From Ditylenchus dipsaci (Eukaryota; Nematoda; Chromadorea; Rhabditida; Anguinidae), in assembly GCA_004194705.1 (NCBI GenBank), contig SADC01001042.1:1-64000 (forward strand): a DNA stretch of 64,000 nucleotides, in the 5' to 3' direction. A program made the translations under genes and the position numbers. Below, piece after piece: positions 21,589 to 33,563 of this stretch; the first letter of the stretch is position 1; every line of letters starts with the position of its first letter. The notes below the pieces were generated by a model. That model ran no database searches and had not been told where the DNA came from. It saw nothing but the letters and a program-made list of their open reading frames with translations.

Positions 21589-24223
21589 CAGGGCTCCCAA
21601 ATGGGTTGATTAATCAGAAAAGGGTTGATTTTAGCAGGTCAAATCTGATGATTTTTAAAAAGGTTGATTTATCAGAAAAGGGTTGATTTTGAAAAAAGAA
21701 GGTTGATTTGTCTGATTTCTGCAAAAAGAAATAAAAACTTGTCAAATTTTCGAATTCCAGCCAACATTTTATTCAAAATTTCGCCTGCGGCGCAATTTCT
21801 TTCAAATTCTTTTTTCTCTTTTTTCTTTATTCTTTTGTTCTTCTGTATTTTGCTCGTTCAATAGTGTTGTGTTTCTTTTAGAAAGATGCCTCCTCACGCA
21901 AAGCACGAGTACAAAGCGCAATATGAAAAAGAGTTCAAAGGGATCCGCAAAGGAAAAGACGACTATCACGCTTTTTGCATCCCGTGCAAAGATGAAATCA
22001 ACCTGACGTCGATGGGCAAAGCCGCAATTCGGGTGCACCAGGAGAAGCAGAAGCACAAGGAAAACGCCAAGGCCACCGGATCTACAAGGTTTCTTTTGCT
22101 TGGATATTTTTTATTATTTAATCTTTTCAGAGCTCTCTCCAACTTCCTACCAAGCCGAACTGCGCCGACTGCAATCGATGACAAAACTGCCGCTGCCGAA
22201 GGAGCCTGGGCTTTCCATGTCGCAACTCACAATCAAGCATTCTCTTCAACTGACTGTTGCTCGTCTGATGCTCTTTTCCGCACGATGTTCTCTGACTCTC
22301 AGGTGGCTAAGAAGTTCGGATGTGGGCAGATGAAAACCAAAGCAATTATAACAGGTTTCTTTCTTCTTTTGATTTTCTTGTTACTTTTTTGATCTTTAGG
22401 TGTGATGGCGCCGTATTCCGTCCAATGTCTGCTTAAGGAACTGGGGGCTCAGCCATACTCTATCTCGACCGATGCTTCAAATCACAAGGAGATCAAGTTG
22501 TTTCCGCTCGTTATCAGGTTGGTTTTCCTTTTTAACTTTGTTATTGATAATCGTTGCAGATTCTTCACCGCTGACAAGGGAGTTCAAGTCCGCCTGCTCG
22601 ACATGAAGGATTTGCCAGGTGAGGATTCGCAACTCGTCGCCGACTTTATTGCTCAAATTCTGGACAAGCATGGTCTGAAGTGGCAGAATCTCGTCTCGTT
22701 TTGCGCCGACAACGCTCCCGTAAACTTTGGAGGACCGAGAATGCAAGGACCGAACAATGTCTTCAAGAAGTTGCTCCTCAAGAAGAAGAATCTTATTCCA
22801 GTTGGATGCCCTGCTCACGTCTTCCACAATGCCGCTCAGAAAGGTGCAGATCGTCTTCCGTTGGATATCGAAACCGTCATCTTCAAACTGGCAAGCTATT
22901 TCAAAGGATCGACAAGTCGGCATGAGCAGTTCAAGGATGTTTGCGAGTTTCTCGAGGTTTGAAGTTTCATTTTGAATCGGATTGACTTTGCATTTTTTAG
23001 ACCAAATATGAGACAATTCCGACGCATGGTCCGACTCGATGGCTGACGCTGGGCAAAGTGATCAACAAGATTCTAAAGCTGTGGGAGCCACTGACTGCGC
23101 TATTCGGATTCGCCAACAAGCCGCCGCTATACCTCGAGAAGTTCTTCGCGTCGGAGGAATCACTTTCGGTTCTGCAGTTTCTCCAGAGTGTTCTGGGCGT
23201 CTTCGAGAAACCTTTGCTTCAGCTTCAGGTTTCGTTGCTTTCTTTTACTTGTTTATATTGTCCTGTTTTCAGAAATCAACAGCACTCTTGCCAGAACTGG
23301 TAGAAATCGTCAATTCTTTCAAGCAGATGGTGGTGGAACGGAAGGCGAAGGAATTCTTCGGAGCAACAACTGCAACTTCTCTCGAGCGTTTGGACATGGA
23401 AGTGAAGGAAAGGCTGAGCGCGAGTTTCCAGGTTGACTTTTGTTTAAGTCAGCTTTTGTAACTCCTTCCTTCAGGATTTCTACACGACGGTCATCGCCTA
23501 CATTGACAAGTGGATCCACGTGGAGTTCTTGCCGACCAACATCTCGTGGATCATGCTGAAGGAGAACAACATCGAATACACGGAAGCAGTGGAGCTGGCA
23601 AAGCAAGTGGCGCCCGAAATCGCGGTCAATGATGAGCTTTTCAACGAGGTGGTGGAAGTCAATCGAATGCTGCGTCAAATCCCAGAGGATGTCTTCGAAG
23701 TCTATCAAGCGGAAACGAAGTGGCAAAAGATCTTCAAGGTAAGCGAGATTTTCGTTACAAAAATTTTGTAGATTTCTTAACATTTACTAAGTAAATTTTA
23801 CTTTTAGGACAACGACTCTCTCCCGAATCTCTATCGTCTGGTCAGCATCATCTTCTCAATTCAGTTGGCGAATGCGTTCGTCGAGCGGGTATTCTCTTTG
23901 TGCAAGGCGCAATGGACTGATACAAGGAACTCGCTGCAAGTCGAAACTGTCAAGGCTCTTCTCCAAGTGCGTGTTAATTTCGATATGGACTGCGCCGGTG
24001 TCTACAATTTGCTGATGAAGGAAGAAACTTTACGAAGGAAAATTCAAGGAGGAGAGAAATGGGAGTGATAAATTGTTTATGTTATTGATTGATGTAAAAA
24101 ATGTAGAAATAAAATGCTTTGTACGATTGATTTGTCGTTGCGTAAAAAATCTGATTTTTGATCCCAAAATCTGATTTTTTGTGTAATTTGTCTGATTTTT
24201 GAAATTTTGAGTTGGGAGCCCTG
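21589..24223 (+). mobile_element. Complete hAT transposon
   Basis: Termini CAGGGCTCCCAA and TTGGGAGCCCTG form 12-bp inverted repeats. The 8-bp target duplication TATTACAC is exact on both sides (21581-21588 and 24224-24231), diagnostic of hAT elements. Subterminal regions repeat TCTGATTTTT/GGTTGATT strings. The coding region is uninterrupted and the duplication unmutated, so the insertion looks recent. A related remnant is at 2100-2273. Confidence 0.93.
21886..24068 (+). CDS. hAT transposase with BED zinc finger, nine exons
   Basis: Exons: 21886-22088, 22131-22354, 22400-22517, 22560-22956, 23001-23228, 23273-23431, 23475-23738 and 23808-24068 are clear. The introns are 42-69 nt with GT-AG ends. 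The protein starts with a BED finger (CIPCKDEI then HQEKQKH), followed by the RNase H-like core with FCADNAPVNFGG and CPAHVFHNAAQ, the family hallmark PTRWLTLGK, and the C-terminal dimerisation region LANAFVERVFSLCKAQW. TTTCTTTTAG directly precedes AAAGATG, so the message may begin by trans-splicing or have an upstream non-coding exon. No stop or frameshift breaks the reading, unlike several host genes nearby. Counting gives eight coding exons; a ninth non-coding one is only possible. Confidence 0.9.
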
Positions 24224-24619
24224 TATTACACATTGGTGTACAGGAACATGTGGATTAACATGTGGATGGGTGTACAAAAAGAAGTTAAAATATATTGATC
24301 AAACCGATGTGAAGGAATTTGAATTTCGACGATGATTTTTAAACTTTAAGCTCACTTTATTGTGCAAATCGACTGTGTTGAACACGGTTCCGGTGTCAGA
24401 AATTCAGGTTAGAATAGCTAAGAAAAAGCTTTCCACCAAATGCTTTTGCAAACATTTGTAAATTCTTTGAAACGGTTGCTTACTCTTTAAGGACTTTGGT
24501 TTGTAATAATTTAAATCTCTTTTTGGTGCAGCTTTGTTTGCTCTTTCAAATAGTATGTGGGGTTTGCTGAAAAGACAACTCTATCACACGTAATTTTGCA
24601 CATTTAATTTAAAAAACCC

Positions 24620-25399
24620 GTTGCGGAACAATGAAAAAATACAGTCAAGTTTTGTTGTTTCTTTGTTTCTTTTAGCCAAACATTTTACAGTTAGTTATCA
24701 TAAACACCTGAACAATGTAACATTCAAAAGCTGATTTAATGCATATATCGCATCGCAATATCGCAAAAAGGAAAATCGGTGTCTCTAGTTGTAGGTCTAA
24801 CAGATCAACATCGGTTAGCCGGATCGACAGCCTTCTAAAAGAGCCACACTCATTATGGCTGCACCTTAAGAATCATTTTAGAATGGTAATCATAATTTAA
24901 TTTTTATAACTGAATGATGTTTTTTGCTGAACAGGTATATTGAAAAAATATTTCATTTATTTTAAAATAGAAATAAAAACAATCATTTTATATAAAAATG
25001 TTAAAAAAATAAATAAAACAGACAAATAGTTTTAATGTTTGACTTAAAAATGGTTAAGACCGATCTGTAAATTGGAATTCTATTTACACAATATACAAAT
25101 TTATATACAACTGACACGCTTTTGATACAAAAAAGGAAAGGGATCAGGCAAATTTATGTTTACAAAGTAATCTGTCTATAAATAAAAGTAACTTTATACA
25201 ACGTACAATTTTGCAAATATAAACTAATATTATTTTACAAGTAAAAATGAATAAGAGTAGTAGAGTTACACGTTTCATCAATTACACACAGACATTTAGT
25301 AATTATCTTAAAAAGGCATCGTTGCGCTCAGTATGCCGTATTTGCTCTAATAGGTCGGCCGCTCCTCATAAACTGACCCTCTATATCTAGAGGAATATA
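24620..25399. other. Gene-free stretch
   Basis: Very AT-rich. Contains TACAGTCAAGTTT at about 24642, possibly a single MITE end. No coding sequence is seen. Confidence 0.4.
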
Positions 25400-25565
25400 T
25401 CTCAGTCCAAAGAAATTATTTTACCTTACTGTTTCTTTTCCTTTTTTACTCCCACAAGTTCTACCGATTATTTGGTTGAGTCACAAGAACTTTCGAGATC
25501 AATCCAAACCAAATTTTTAATCTTTTTGGGGATTCGCCTATTAACTACCGGTTGGCATATTACAG

Positions 25566-25930
25566 TGACTCCCCCGCCTCTTTCGAAGGTTGAAATTTTT
25601 TTTGAAATATTTTGCCGAATCAGATTTGTCAGTCTAATCACAAAAATAGTAAAGATTCTAAACTTACCAGTCGTTTCTGTTAATGAAAAAAGTTTTGCCG
25701 AAAAGACACCCGCGAGTACTCGCTATAGTGACGCCCTTATTTCAAAAAGGAGTGTCACGAAACAGCGAGTACCCGCGAATCTTTTCGGTAAAACTATTTT
25801 CATTTACAGAAACGACCGGTAAATTAAGAATCTCTACGACTTTTTGATTAGACTGACGAATCAGATTCGGCAAAACATTTCGAAAATTGAGGTAAAAAAG
25901 TATCGGACCCTAGGTGGGAACAAACTTTGG
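25566..25930. mobile_element. Palindromic MITE with loosely repeated flanks
   Basis: The left half (about 25566-25733) is inverted as the right half (about 25752-25930). Matched blocks are GAATCAGATT, CGTTTCTGT with ACAGAAACG, and CGAGTACTCGC with GCGAGTACCCGCG. The flanks carry a direct repeat: TTTACCGATT-type sequence at about 25400-25475 recurs at about 26038-26118. A related palindrome lies at 52860-53175. Confidence 0.55.
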
Positions 25931-26300
25931 GAGGGAAGGGGGGGGGAAATGTCACTATAGTGGGAACTAACTGTATTTTAAAAGCGTGGGCACAAATATC
26001 ATCAAATACGGCATTTCCTACAAATTTGAAGGCCTTATCTTAGCTCAAAGAAAATATTTTAAACCGCTGTTTTTTGCTTTTTTTAATGGCCACAAACTTT
26101 ACCGATTTCGCTGTCCAATTTTGGCCCGAATCATTAGTCAAAATTTGGAGGAGTAACTTGCGCATTGAAATATTGAAAGCATTGGCATGCTCTTTTAGGC
26201 TGTGAAATATGTTTTCGAAAAAACTTACAGATGGAAGGATGACGGTGGCGCATTAGAAAATATATGGTCTGTTTCGATTTTGGTTTTTTAGAAGATTCAC

Positions 26301-29300
26301 TTAAAAAGGGTGTTTCAATAAACATTGACCAGTCGGTTTTTGTTGCGTCGCCCTACTGTTAAAGTATTGCGCAACATCTACAAATGCCATTTCTCTGGGT
26401 TGTGGCACCACTGGAGGCGTTGCAGGAGCAAAGTAGGCATGTACATCAACTTCTGGGCGAAATTGCTAAAAATGCAGATTGAGATTAGGACAACTTTGAA
26501 AAGTAAATTTATATTTTGAAAAATTTTCAAAAACTTGCCTTGAATTTTTTAATAGCATCCTTGGTGATCATCTGGCAGTCAAACAAGTCAACCCTCTCTA
26601 GATGCTTTAGTGTCTTCATTGAGTCTAGTGCAGCATCTGTGATATTAGGGCAATTGTCCAGCTCCAGTACAGCCAAGCAGTCCTTATGTGTAGCACACAA
26701 TTCTGCTAGACCAGTGTCTGTCAGATTCTCACAGTGTGAAAGAGCCAGACTGCAATTTTTTTCATTTGCATACTCACTAGAGTAAGAAGGATGTCTAGCT
26801 TATAGAGTCCAAGTAATTTTTCTACAAAAACCAGGTGTATTTGAGGAACTAAAACCAGACAACCTCCAACCGCCGCTCCCCCTTCTTCTCCTGGTGCTAC
26901 CCTACTAAAGACTTGCTAGCAAACCCGGTTTACGAGCATTCCATTCTCCTGGGACCTGTTTATACTATCTGAGCAATTTAATTCAAAAGTCCGTCTAAAC
27001 CCTAATTTCCGCCTTAAAGTTTTGGCTATATTACCTAGACAAATTAGGACAACCATTGTTCAGATTAAGCAAAGCAGCATCAGTAATTAGTGAGCAATCT
27101 TCTAGGTCCATTCTCTCAAGTTCATGACAGTTTTTGGATAGGGTAATGAATCCGGTGTCTGTGAGATTGGTGCAGGAAGCTAGCTCCAGATCTCTGCAAC
27201 GGCAAAATTTTGTATTTTTTCATCAATTCAAAGTTTACTTGATATTAGGACAGCCCTGAGCAATTGCATTAAGTGCTTGGTCCGTGATCTCCTTGCAGTT
27301 GGATAGACACAGGAACTCCAGTTGGTTACAACCATTAGCTAGTTGCTCCACTGTCTCATCGGTTACGTTCTAAAAATGGATTTGGACAATTTCAGCTGTT
27401 TTCGTAAACAATAAGTGCTCACTGAACAAGAAAGGAGGCTAAGTTTGCGCAGTTGTTTTAGATCATTATTCACTTGAGCAAAACAGCTAGGGGACAGCTA
27501 AAAAAACTTTTGATAATTACGTCATGTGACTTGCTTTCTATAGAATAATTAACTAATTTTTAAAATAAAATATCTACCCCCTCACAGCCTTTGCAAATCA
27601 AAGTGTGTAGGTTGGGGGATCCTCTGCAAATGTAGGCTATGCCTCGGTCTGTTATGTTCTCACACCAACTTATGTTGAGTTCTTCCAGCCGTTTACACCC
27701 TTCACTGCAACAAATATTCGAATATAAAATAATTTGTGGGAGTCAGATCTGAGATTTTTTGCCGTAACTTATTTAATTCATGCGTTTTTGCGAGGTCTTT
27801 TTTATTCAATCAAAGAAGTTATTAGCTACTAAAGTTTCATTTATGCCATTTTCAAGATTTTCAGTCTAATCGAAAAAGCGTCTTTTTAGATGTCTTGTTT
27901 GCCTCAAAAATAAAAAAAGTGTGTGGAATGGTTTATCCTAGCGTACTACCTTTGATACCTATTGTTGGGATACACTTTGAGTTCGATGCACCTGTGTAAT
28001 TAACCATTCGACCACTTTGACCGTTTAAGATACAAAATGAACCTTTGGAAAAAAACGAAAGAGATGTTAATTTCAATATCTATTTTTCAAATGCCCATTT
28101 TGCCTCAATCACGGTTTAAGTGTGTGCATTTTTCTATCTAAACATTCTCTTAAAAAAATCTCGCACTAAAGCGCAAATTCAAAAAGTTTGTGGCGAAAAT
28201 AGACTTCAGAGTTTATACGCTGTAAGGTAAAAAATTACCTAATAAACTTCATAGTTAAGTCTAAAAATATTAATGACTTTTTGAGTTTAGTTGTTATGTA
28301 TCAATCACCTGTGATGGCTGTGCAATTTTCTAGATCTAACTCTTTGAGTCTGTGACAATATCTTCCAATAAATTCGCAGGTGCTAAATCTTATTTTTATT
28401 TGAAGGTTTAAAAACAACATATCTTTAAGCTGCTTACGCATCTGTAATCAACTTGCACTTGTTCAAAGACAACCTCTCGATATTGGGACATTTAGCAGCA
28501 AAGGAGCGCATGGCGGAGTCCTGCACACTCTCACAGCCTCGCAAACTTAAAGTTTTCAGAAAACCCCACATCTCCGAGCCAAACTTTCTACTACAGCTGT
28601 CTTAAAAAAATTGAGTTGTTTGAAAAGGCATTTTGTTAACATGTGTTTCTTCTCACCTTCACATCTTTTTGGAAGTCGAACAAGTCGACGGACTGCCAAT
28701 TACTGCCATCCATCGCCAGTTTGTTCCAACTTCGACATACTTGAGCACATCTGCACAAAGATACTATGTCCAGATAAGAGAATACCTTCAAAACAATTGT
28801 GGTTAATTTTTTTAAAGTGAGCTGCTAAATAATCCTTTTACGGATTTTACTTGTTTTTGTTAAAGCACACGGGCAATTTGTGTAACAACAGTTTTCTTTG
28901 ATGCATGGCGCAGTGGAGAATCGTTAGTGATTGCTGGCCTAAAATAGTTCGCGGTTGGACCCCTCTTGTGGGTGCTCCAGTTTTTTTGGTATGTTTAATC
29001 AAGTTTGAGAAGTCATTCCACTTTTTGACGCCAGGTTCGAGATCAGCGACCCACATTACCCCTGAAAAATTGGTAAAAAAAACAGCCAAAATAACTAGAG
29101 TGCACGCACGTGGAGTCGAACCTGCGAACTATTTTGGGCCAGCGAACACTAACGATTATCTACTGCGCCATGCATCAAAGAAATTTATAGTAACGCAAGT
29201 TGTCCGTTCCCTTTAAAGGGTAACATGCAAAATTTGTTCTCAACATGGTCAAACAAAAAAATTACATTTTTTGCTAATATTTTGTTATTATATGTTGCCC

Positions 29301-30449
29301 AATTGAGTAATAAAGTGAACCAATAAGGTGAAAAAGAGGTAAGTTTGGCGTGAAAAAGTTTAAAATTACTTATGAGAAGTTTAAACACTACACTCGACGA
29401 CACCCTCGATATAGTGCCTCCCAAAAAGTAGAGCAATTCGGTCGGCTTTGACTAAAATTCAATCAAAGTGAACCCTCAATACAACGCCACCCTCGATATA
29501 AAGCCACTTGGGGGCCAGTCCCGAGGATTGGTGTGATATTGAGGTCGACTGTATTCACAGTTACTTGAAATCAGACAAAAAAATTCGTCGGATCACATGG
29601 AGAAAATTCACGTGTGGTGCCTGAATTTCGTTTTTTGCCCGCCTAATGTACGCCTAATATTATTTGTCCGCCTAATATGCACTGTAGCGGTATGCACCTT
29701 AAAGCTGCTGCCCTTTTTAAGACTGTAGCTTGAAGAACAAACCAACCGTAAAATCAATTCCTTTGGAAGAATCCGGTTGATAAGGGCTTGTGGGTCGGAT
29801 TGGCCGTTGGGCAGCAGTGTGGTGATCAAATACATCTGCAACAAAATATTAAATAAATATACAAAGAATGTTCAAAAAACCTCACATTTTTCATTTAGCA
29901 AGAAAATAACTTAAAGTTTTTTACATGTCGCAAGAAAAAAGCTGTGTTTTTCGAACTCACTTTTTAAGGGTGGTTTGGTTTTCTGCTATCTACTACTTTT
30001 ACAACAACTACTTCTACTTGTTCTCTACCCCTTTGTTGGGGTGCCACACTGTGTGTGCACCCCCTTTTCTCTCACAAACACCAGCCACGGCAATCAATAA
30101 ATTAAAGACTACAAGGCTGTGTGTGACTGCGAACAGCCGTCTCACTCACATTATCAAGGCCGCTTTTTTATTCACTTTTTTGAGTGCAGAAAGAAGATAA
30201 GTCAGTCATTTTTTGAAAGTTCAGGGTGAAAAATAGCTTAATTTAAATAAAATTCTAGATTTTTGAGCAATAATTTATGCACAAAGACCTTATATTTTTT
30301 TAAATCAAATTTACAATTAAGGTGATTTTATAAAAAAAGAATAATCTTATTATTATTGTTGGTTGCAATACGACTTTTAAATTAAACTACAAAACAGAAT
30401 TTTTTTGCCTTAAACAATACTCTAGAGTACTTACCGTATCTATTTCCAT
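26301..30449 (-). CDS. F-box and leucine-rich-repeat protein, FBXL2/FBXL20 type
   Basis: Substrate-recognition subunit of an SCF ubiquitin ligase. Exons: 30449-30435, 29835-29743, 28785-28657, 28600-28438, 28382-28309, 28260-28239, 27704-27578, 27497-27423, 27369-27239, 27193-27035, 26749-26539, 26465-26301. The F-box begins ILPKELILRL and continues FSYLDIVSLCRCAQV. About eleven cysteine-type LRRs follow (LSLRGC, LDLENC, LNISWC, LCLSNC, MDLEDC, LALSHC, LELDNC, VDLFDC). The tail VDVHAYFAPATPP matches vertebrate FBXL20, but the CaaX end of FBXL2/FBXL20 is absent. One base is missing in a G run near 28573; with it restored the exons total 1365 nt, 454 residues (vertebrate FBXL20 about 436). The last intron uses a GC donor. 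The start MEIDT is the best fit before a GTAAGT donor. Confidence 0.9.
28903..28975 (+). ncRNA. tRNA-like sequence (degenerate)
   Basis: Box A TGGCGCAGTGG (28906-28916) fits the tRNA consensus. Box B GGTTGGACCCC (28953-28963) has one mismatch to GGTTCGANNCC. A full cloverleaf cannot be folded, so it is a tRNA-derived repeat and not a tRNA gene. Confidence 0.4.
29105..29182 (-). ncRNA. tRNA-like sequence (degenerate), inverted copy
   Basis: On the minus strand box A is TGGCGCAGTAG (29170-29160) and box B is a perfect GGTTCGACTCC (29122-29112). The T stem has mismatches beyond the two GG:CC pairs, so a functional tRNA is unlikely. Confidence 0.45.
29390..29555. mobile_element. Degraded MITE of the CTCGATATAG family
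   Basis: Two CACCCTCGATATA strings (about 29400 and 29492) and a GTCGACTGTA right end resemble the CAGTCAAA..CTCGATATAG terminal family. No clean TIR pair remains. Confidence 0.35.
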
Positions 30450-32284
30450 GGAAGCTCCTCTAAAAATAAAGGTCTCTTTCTTTCTACTATAAGCCCTTCA
30501 AAGTGGGTTATTGAAGAAAAAAGATCGAACCGTTTTTGAAATTCGAGCTGAAAGCGGTTAAACACACATTTTTTCGAAGTTTTTTCTCCGTTTATCACTC
30601 GAGAATTATTTTCAAAGTGTATGATAAAACTTCAAGTGTCTTATTAGAAAAATACAGTGAAACCCGTTCTTGGGAACAGTTGGTATATTGACTCCTCAAA
30701 AACTGAAACTTCAGCCAAACCAAGTCCTTACATTTTGTCTGAAAAGCGCTTTGTGCGTCCTCTTTATATCCCGAAAATCTGAAAGAATTCTTATTTGCGC
30801 TCAAATAAAATCAAAAAAGTGCAGTCGGAAGAAGTCTTAGAACTAGAAAAGACAATAAATGAAAATATCAAATATTTTCTATGAGCTGAGATATAGGTCC
30901 TCAAAGTTAGGGGTAAGTGCTTATAAAGCACGGGCACTCATTATAGAAAATAGGTGTTTTAAAAAGCATATTGAAAAACTAATAAACAAACAAAAAGGAA
31001 AAATAAGTACAAGTTCATTGTATACCAAGATCACTCACCCTGTACTGGTCTTGACCCTTGTCTACGCTGTTTACTAATTTATCCTTGTATTTAGTAATTT
31101 GAACAGGAACAGGCGACGCCGATCTTCCAGCGACAGTTTAGAACTTGTCTCAGCATTTCTCAATTGAAGATCCCACAACGTGGAATAGGAATAATATTAT
31201 CATCGAGACTAGAGCCTGGACAAACATTGATCAAACTCTTCTGACAGATACAAAGACTTAAAATCACTGGAATTGTCCTTAGCGCAGACATCGCTTGCAC
31301 ACAAAAAGCAAAAATAGCAAGAATCTAGAGAATTTTTAGAAGAATTTAAAGAACAGCATCTTTTTTCCTTGACTTCCTTCAAAAGTAGCAGCAGATGTGC
31401 GAATTAACTAAATTTAGTCAAAACAGAATAGAAATACAAAAGCAACAGCTGCTCTTCTTCCAAATTAAGAGATCCTCTCTGTGTATTTTAATGGGATTAG
31501 AGAAAACACTGCTATCTTGTCTCATTGCTTCACCTTTTTCTTCAATAGACTACAGACTTTTGGAAAAAATCGAAATATTAAAACTACAATTTTATAATTT
31601 TGAGCTAATCAATAAGTTTGCTTATTTTCAAATTTCAGTATTCAAAAAAGTTTTTCATGCAGTTTCTCGAATGAAAAAATCCAAAATCAGCTAAAAAAAT
31701 TTTGAAAAATTTACAGCTTTTGCGGTTTTTTTTTGCTGCGGTCAGAAAAAGTCGAAATTTTCAAAATACCAGGGCAAACCTACACATAAAGGCCTTGAGT
31801 CCTGTCAAACAAAAGTTTGCATTTTCTCGTTTTTAACATCTGTAAGACTCATTAAAAATGATGCCGAATTTGAAATTGATGAACGGCGAAAAAAAAATCA
31901 GCGAGAATTTTAAAATTTGACATAAAATAGTCTTGACATCCGATGTGGCCCTAGAGGCCACATCGATGTCATGACGAAACCCAAAATTTTAAATTTTTTA
32001 CGTTTCAGGATTTTATTATACCGAATTTTAGCCAATTTCTGACTTTCTCATTAATACACTGACTAAAAATTGTAGATTAAAACTACGAAATTCATGAAAT
32101 AACCAAACGTATTTAAAAAACAATATTATTGAATCCAGTCTTGTAAAGTTTGAAGAATTGAGAATTAGATTTGACAAGAACCGAAGTGACAATTTGGGTT
32201 TAGACTTTTAATAGGAAAATACTGTTGAGTTGACTGAAATTATGGCAGTCTTTCTGCTTTAGTTGAATGTAAATTATAACAAAA
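30450..32284. other. Gene-free stretch upstream of FBXL
   Basis: Promoter side of the FBXL gene. Contains a small hairpin at about 31940-31967 (GATGTGGCC paired with GGCCACATC). Open frames of 69-99 codons have no domain. Confidence 0.4.
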
Positions 32285-32446
32285 CTAGATGAGAGTGGAC
32301 AGCGACAAGTGCATCTGGTAGTGGTACTCTGCTGTGCCTATTCTGTGCGTGAAGGTTGAGTCAAAACGTCCTTTATTAGATATATATTGTCCTTGAACTG
32401 CTAACAATAGAAGCAAAGAAAAAGCTGCATGCTGCACGCACAGCAT
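32285..32446 (-). CDS. Possible tiny secreted peptide
   Basis: The ATG at 32446 opens 53 codons starting with a signal-peptide-like MLCVQHAAFSLLLLLAVQGQ, then about 33 residues with no cysteines or peptide-precursor repeats. It could also be a first exon. No promoter or homology was recognised. Confidence 0.3.
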   Translation of the reverse strand: MLCVQHAAFSLLLLLAVQGQYISNKGRFDSTFTHRIGTAEYHYQMHLSLSTLI

Positions 32447-32569
32447 TCTCAAACTGTCTAACTTATTTAAAAAAAAGATATAAATGAGTGAGTAAGTTGG
32501 AAACACAAGATAAATTAAACAGAATGAAAAATATAGAAAAAATTCTGCAAAAAAAGTCACGAAATTACT

Positions 32570-33560
32570 TAAAAGTAATTTTGTGATCTGAAATACTCCA
32601 AAAATGTTTATGAACCTGCGAGAAAACTCGCATATTTTTCAGTATATTTTCACTGCTTTGTTATATCAAAAGAAAAATTTATTGAATTTTTTAAAAGTGT
32701 TTAAAAAAAATTGTGGGCGCCACGAGTCAATGCCATGATATATTTTCGAGAAAGGTGAAAAACGGTATAAAGTAAATATTGATAATAGGAAACATCAGCC
32801 ATGTTTACAAAAACAAAATAGTATCAATCAAAATGAGCACAAGAAGTAAATAATATTTTTGTGCAAATGTCGAAAATATAAAATAGTTTGGTAAAAACTG
32901 ATTGAACATCATGTACAAAAGTAAAAAAATTATAATTGCAGATGGCTTCGATGGTTTACGCTAAATACAAATTTTGTACTTCAAATCAAATGGCCAAAAA
33001 TTTGAGAGCTGAGAGAATATTAGGGTTAAAATCACAATAAAAATTTGAACTAAATTGGTCTTACCAGGAAACTTAAATACTATTTCACTTTGATCTTATT
33101 GTCTTGCCAAAAATTAATTAAATTGTGTCTGGAGTACATAATATTACCGAAAATTAGCTCAAAAGACTTAAAAATGCATGCCCGTTATGTAAATAAAAGC
33201 GAGCAGAAGAAAATTTAGATCGTTATGTTTTTCAGTTGTTTTGCATCTAAAATATTATGAATGACAAGATAAATTTCGAGTAATTTCGAGTGATATTCAA
33301 AAAGTTTTAATTTTCTAGTATTGAGTCAAGTACTTGAAAAATTTTTAGTTTCGTTTTTTGTTTCATTTTAATTTTTACTTTCAATTTAATCTAATATTGA
33401 TGATCTTATACTACTTTTTTAAAAACTGAGCAGAAAACTGTGAGAAATCGACAAGAACGCATAGAAATTTCGTTTCGAGAAAGGAAAGAACTGCTAGTCC
33501 CCCGCCCGGTATGCCCCTTAGATATGGCTTAACTTTATTTTTTTTAAGTTTGAAAAGCGA
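32570..33560. other. Gene-free stretch
   Basis: AT-rich, nothing recognisable. Confidence 0.4.
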
Positions 33561-33563
33561 AAA

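Larger units (their letters stand above)
21105..24607. mobile_element. Foldback element interrupted by a complete hAT insertion
   Basis: The left arm from 21105 (AAATGTGCAAAATTACGTGT) is inverted at the right end (ACACGTAATTTTGCACATTT, about 24589-24607). Arms share TGGGGTTTGCTGA, GGTGCAG and the CCGGAATAATGCTCAAAATG motif. A small palindrome sits at 21429-21502 between arm segments. The hAT element 21589-24223 is inserted inside and accounts for most of the length. Confidence 0.65.
28863..29215. mobile_element. Inverted pair of tRNA-like sequences in an FBXL intron
   Basis: Arms of about 110 nt are inverted copies (TTTCTTTGATGCATGGCGCA on each strand), forming a compact element of about 350 nt. 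Each arm contains an RNA polymerase III box A and box B at tRNA spacing. It is placed in the intron between the exons at 28785 and 29743. Confidence 0.65.

Noticed and set aside
28903..29182. Functional tRNA genes
   Set aside because: Boxes A and B are present but T and acceptor stems do not pair and no anticodon arm is convincing.
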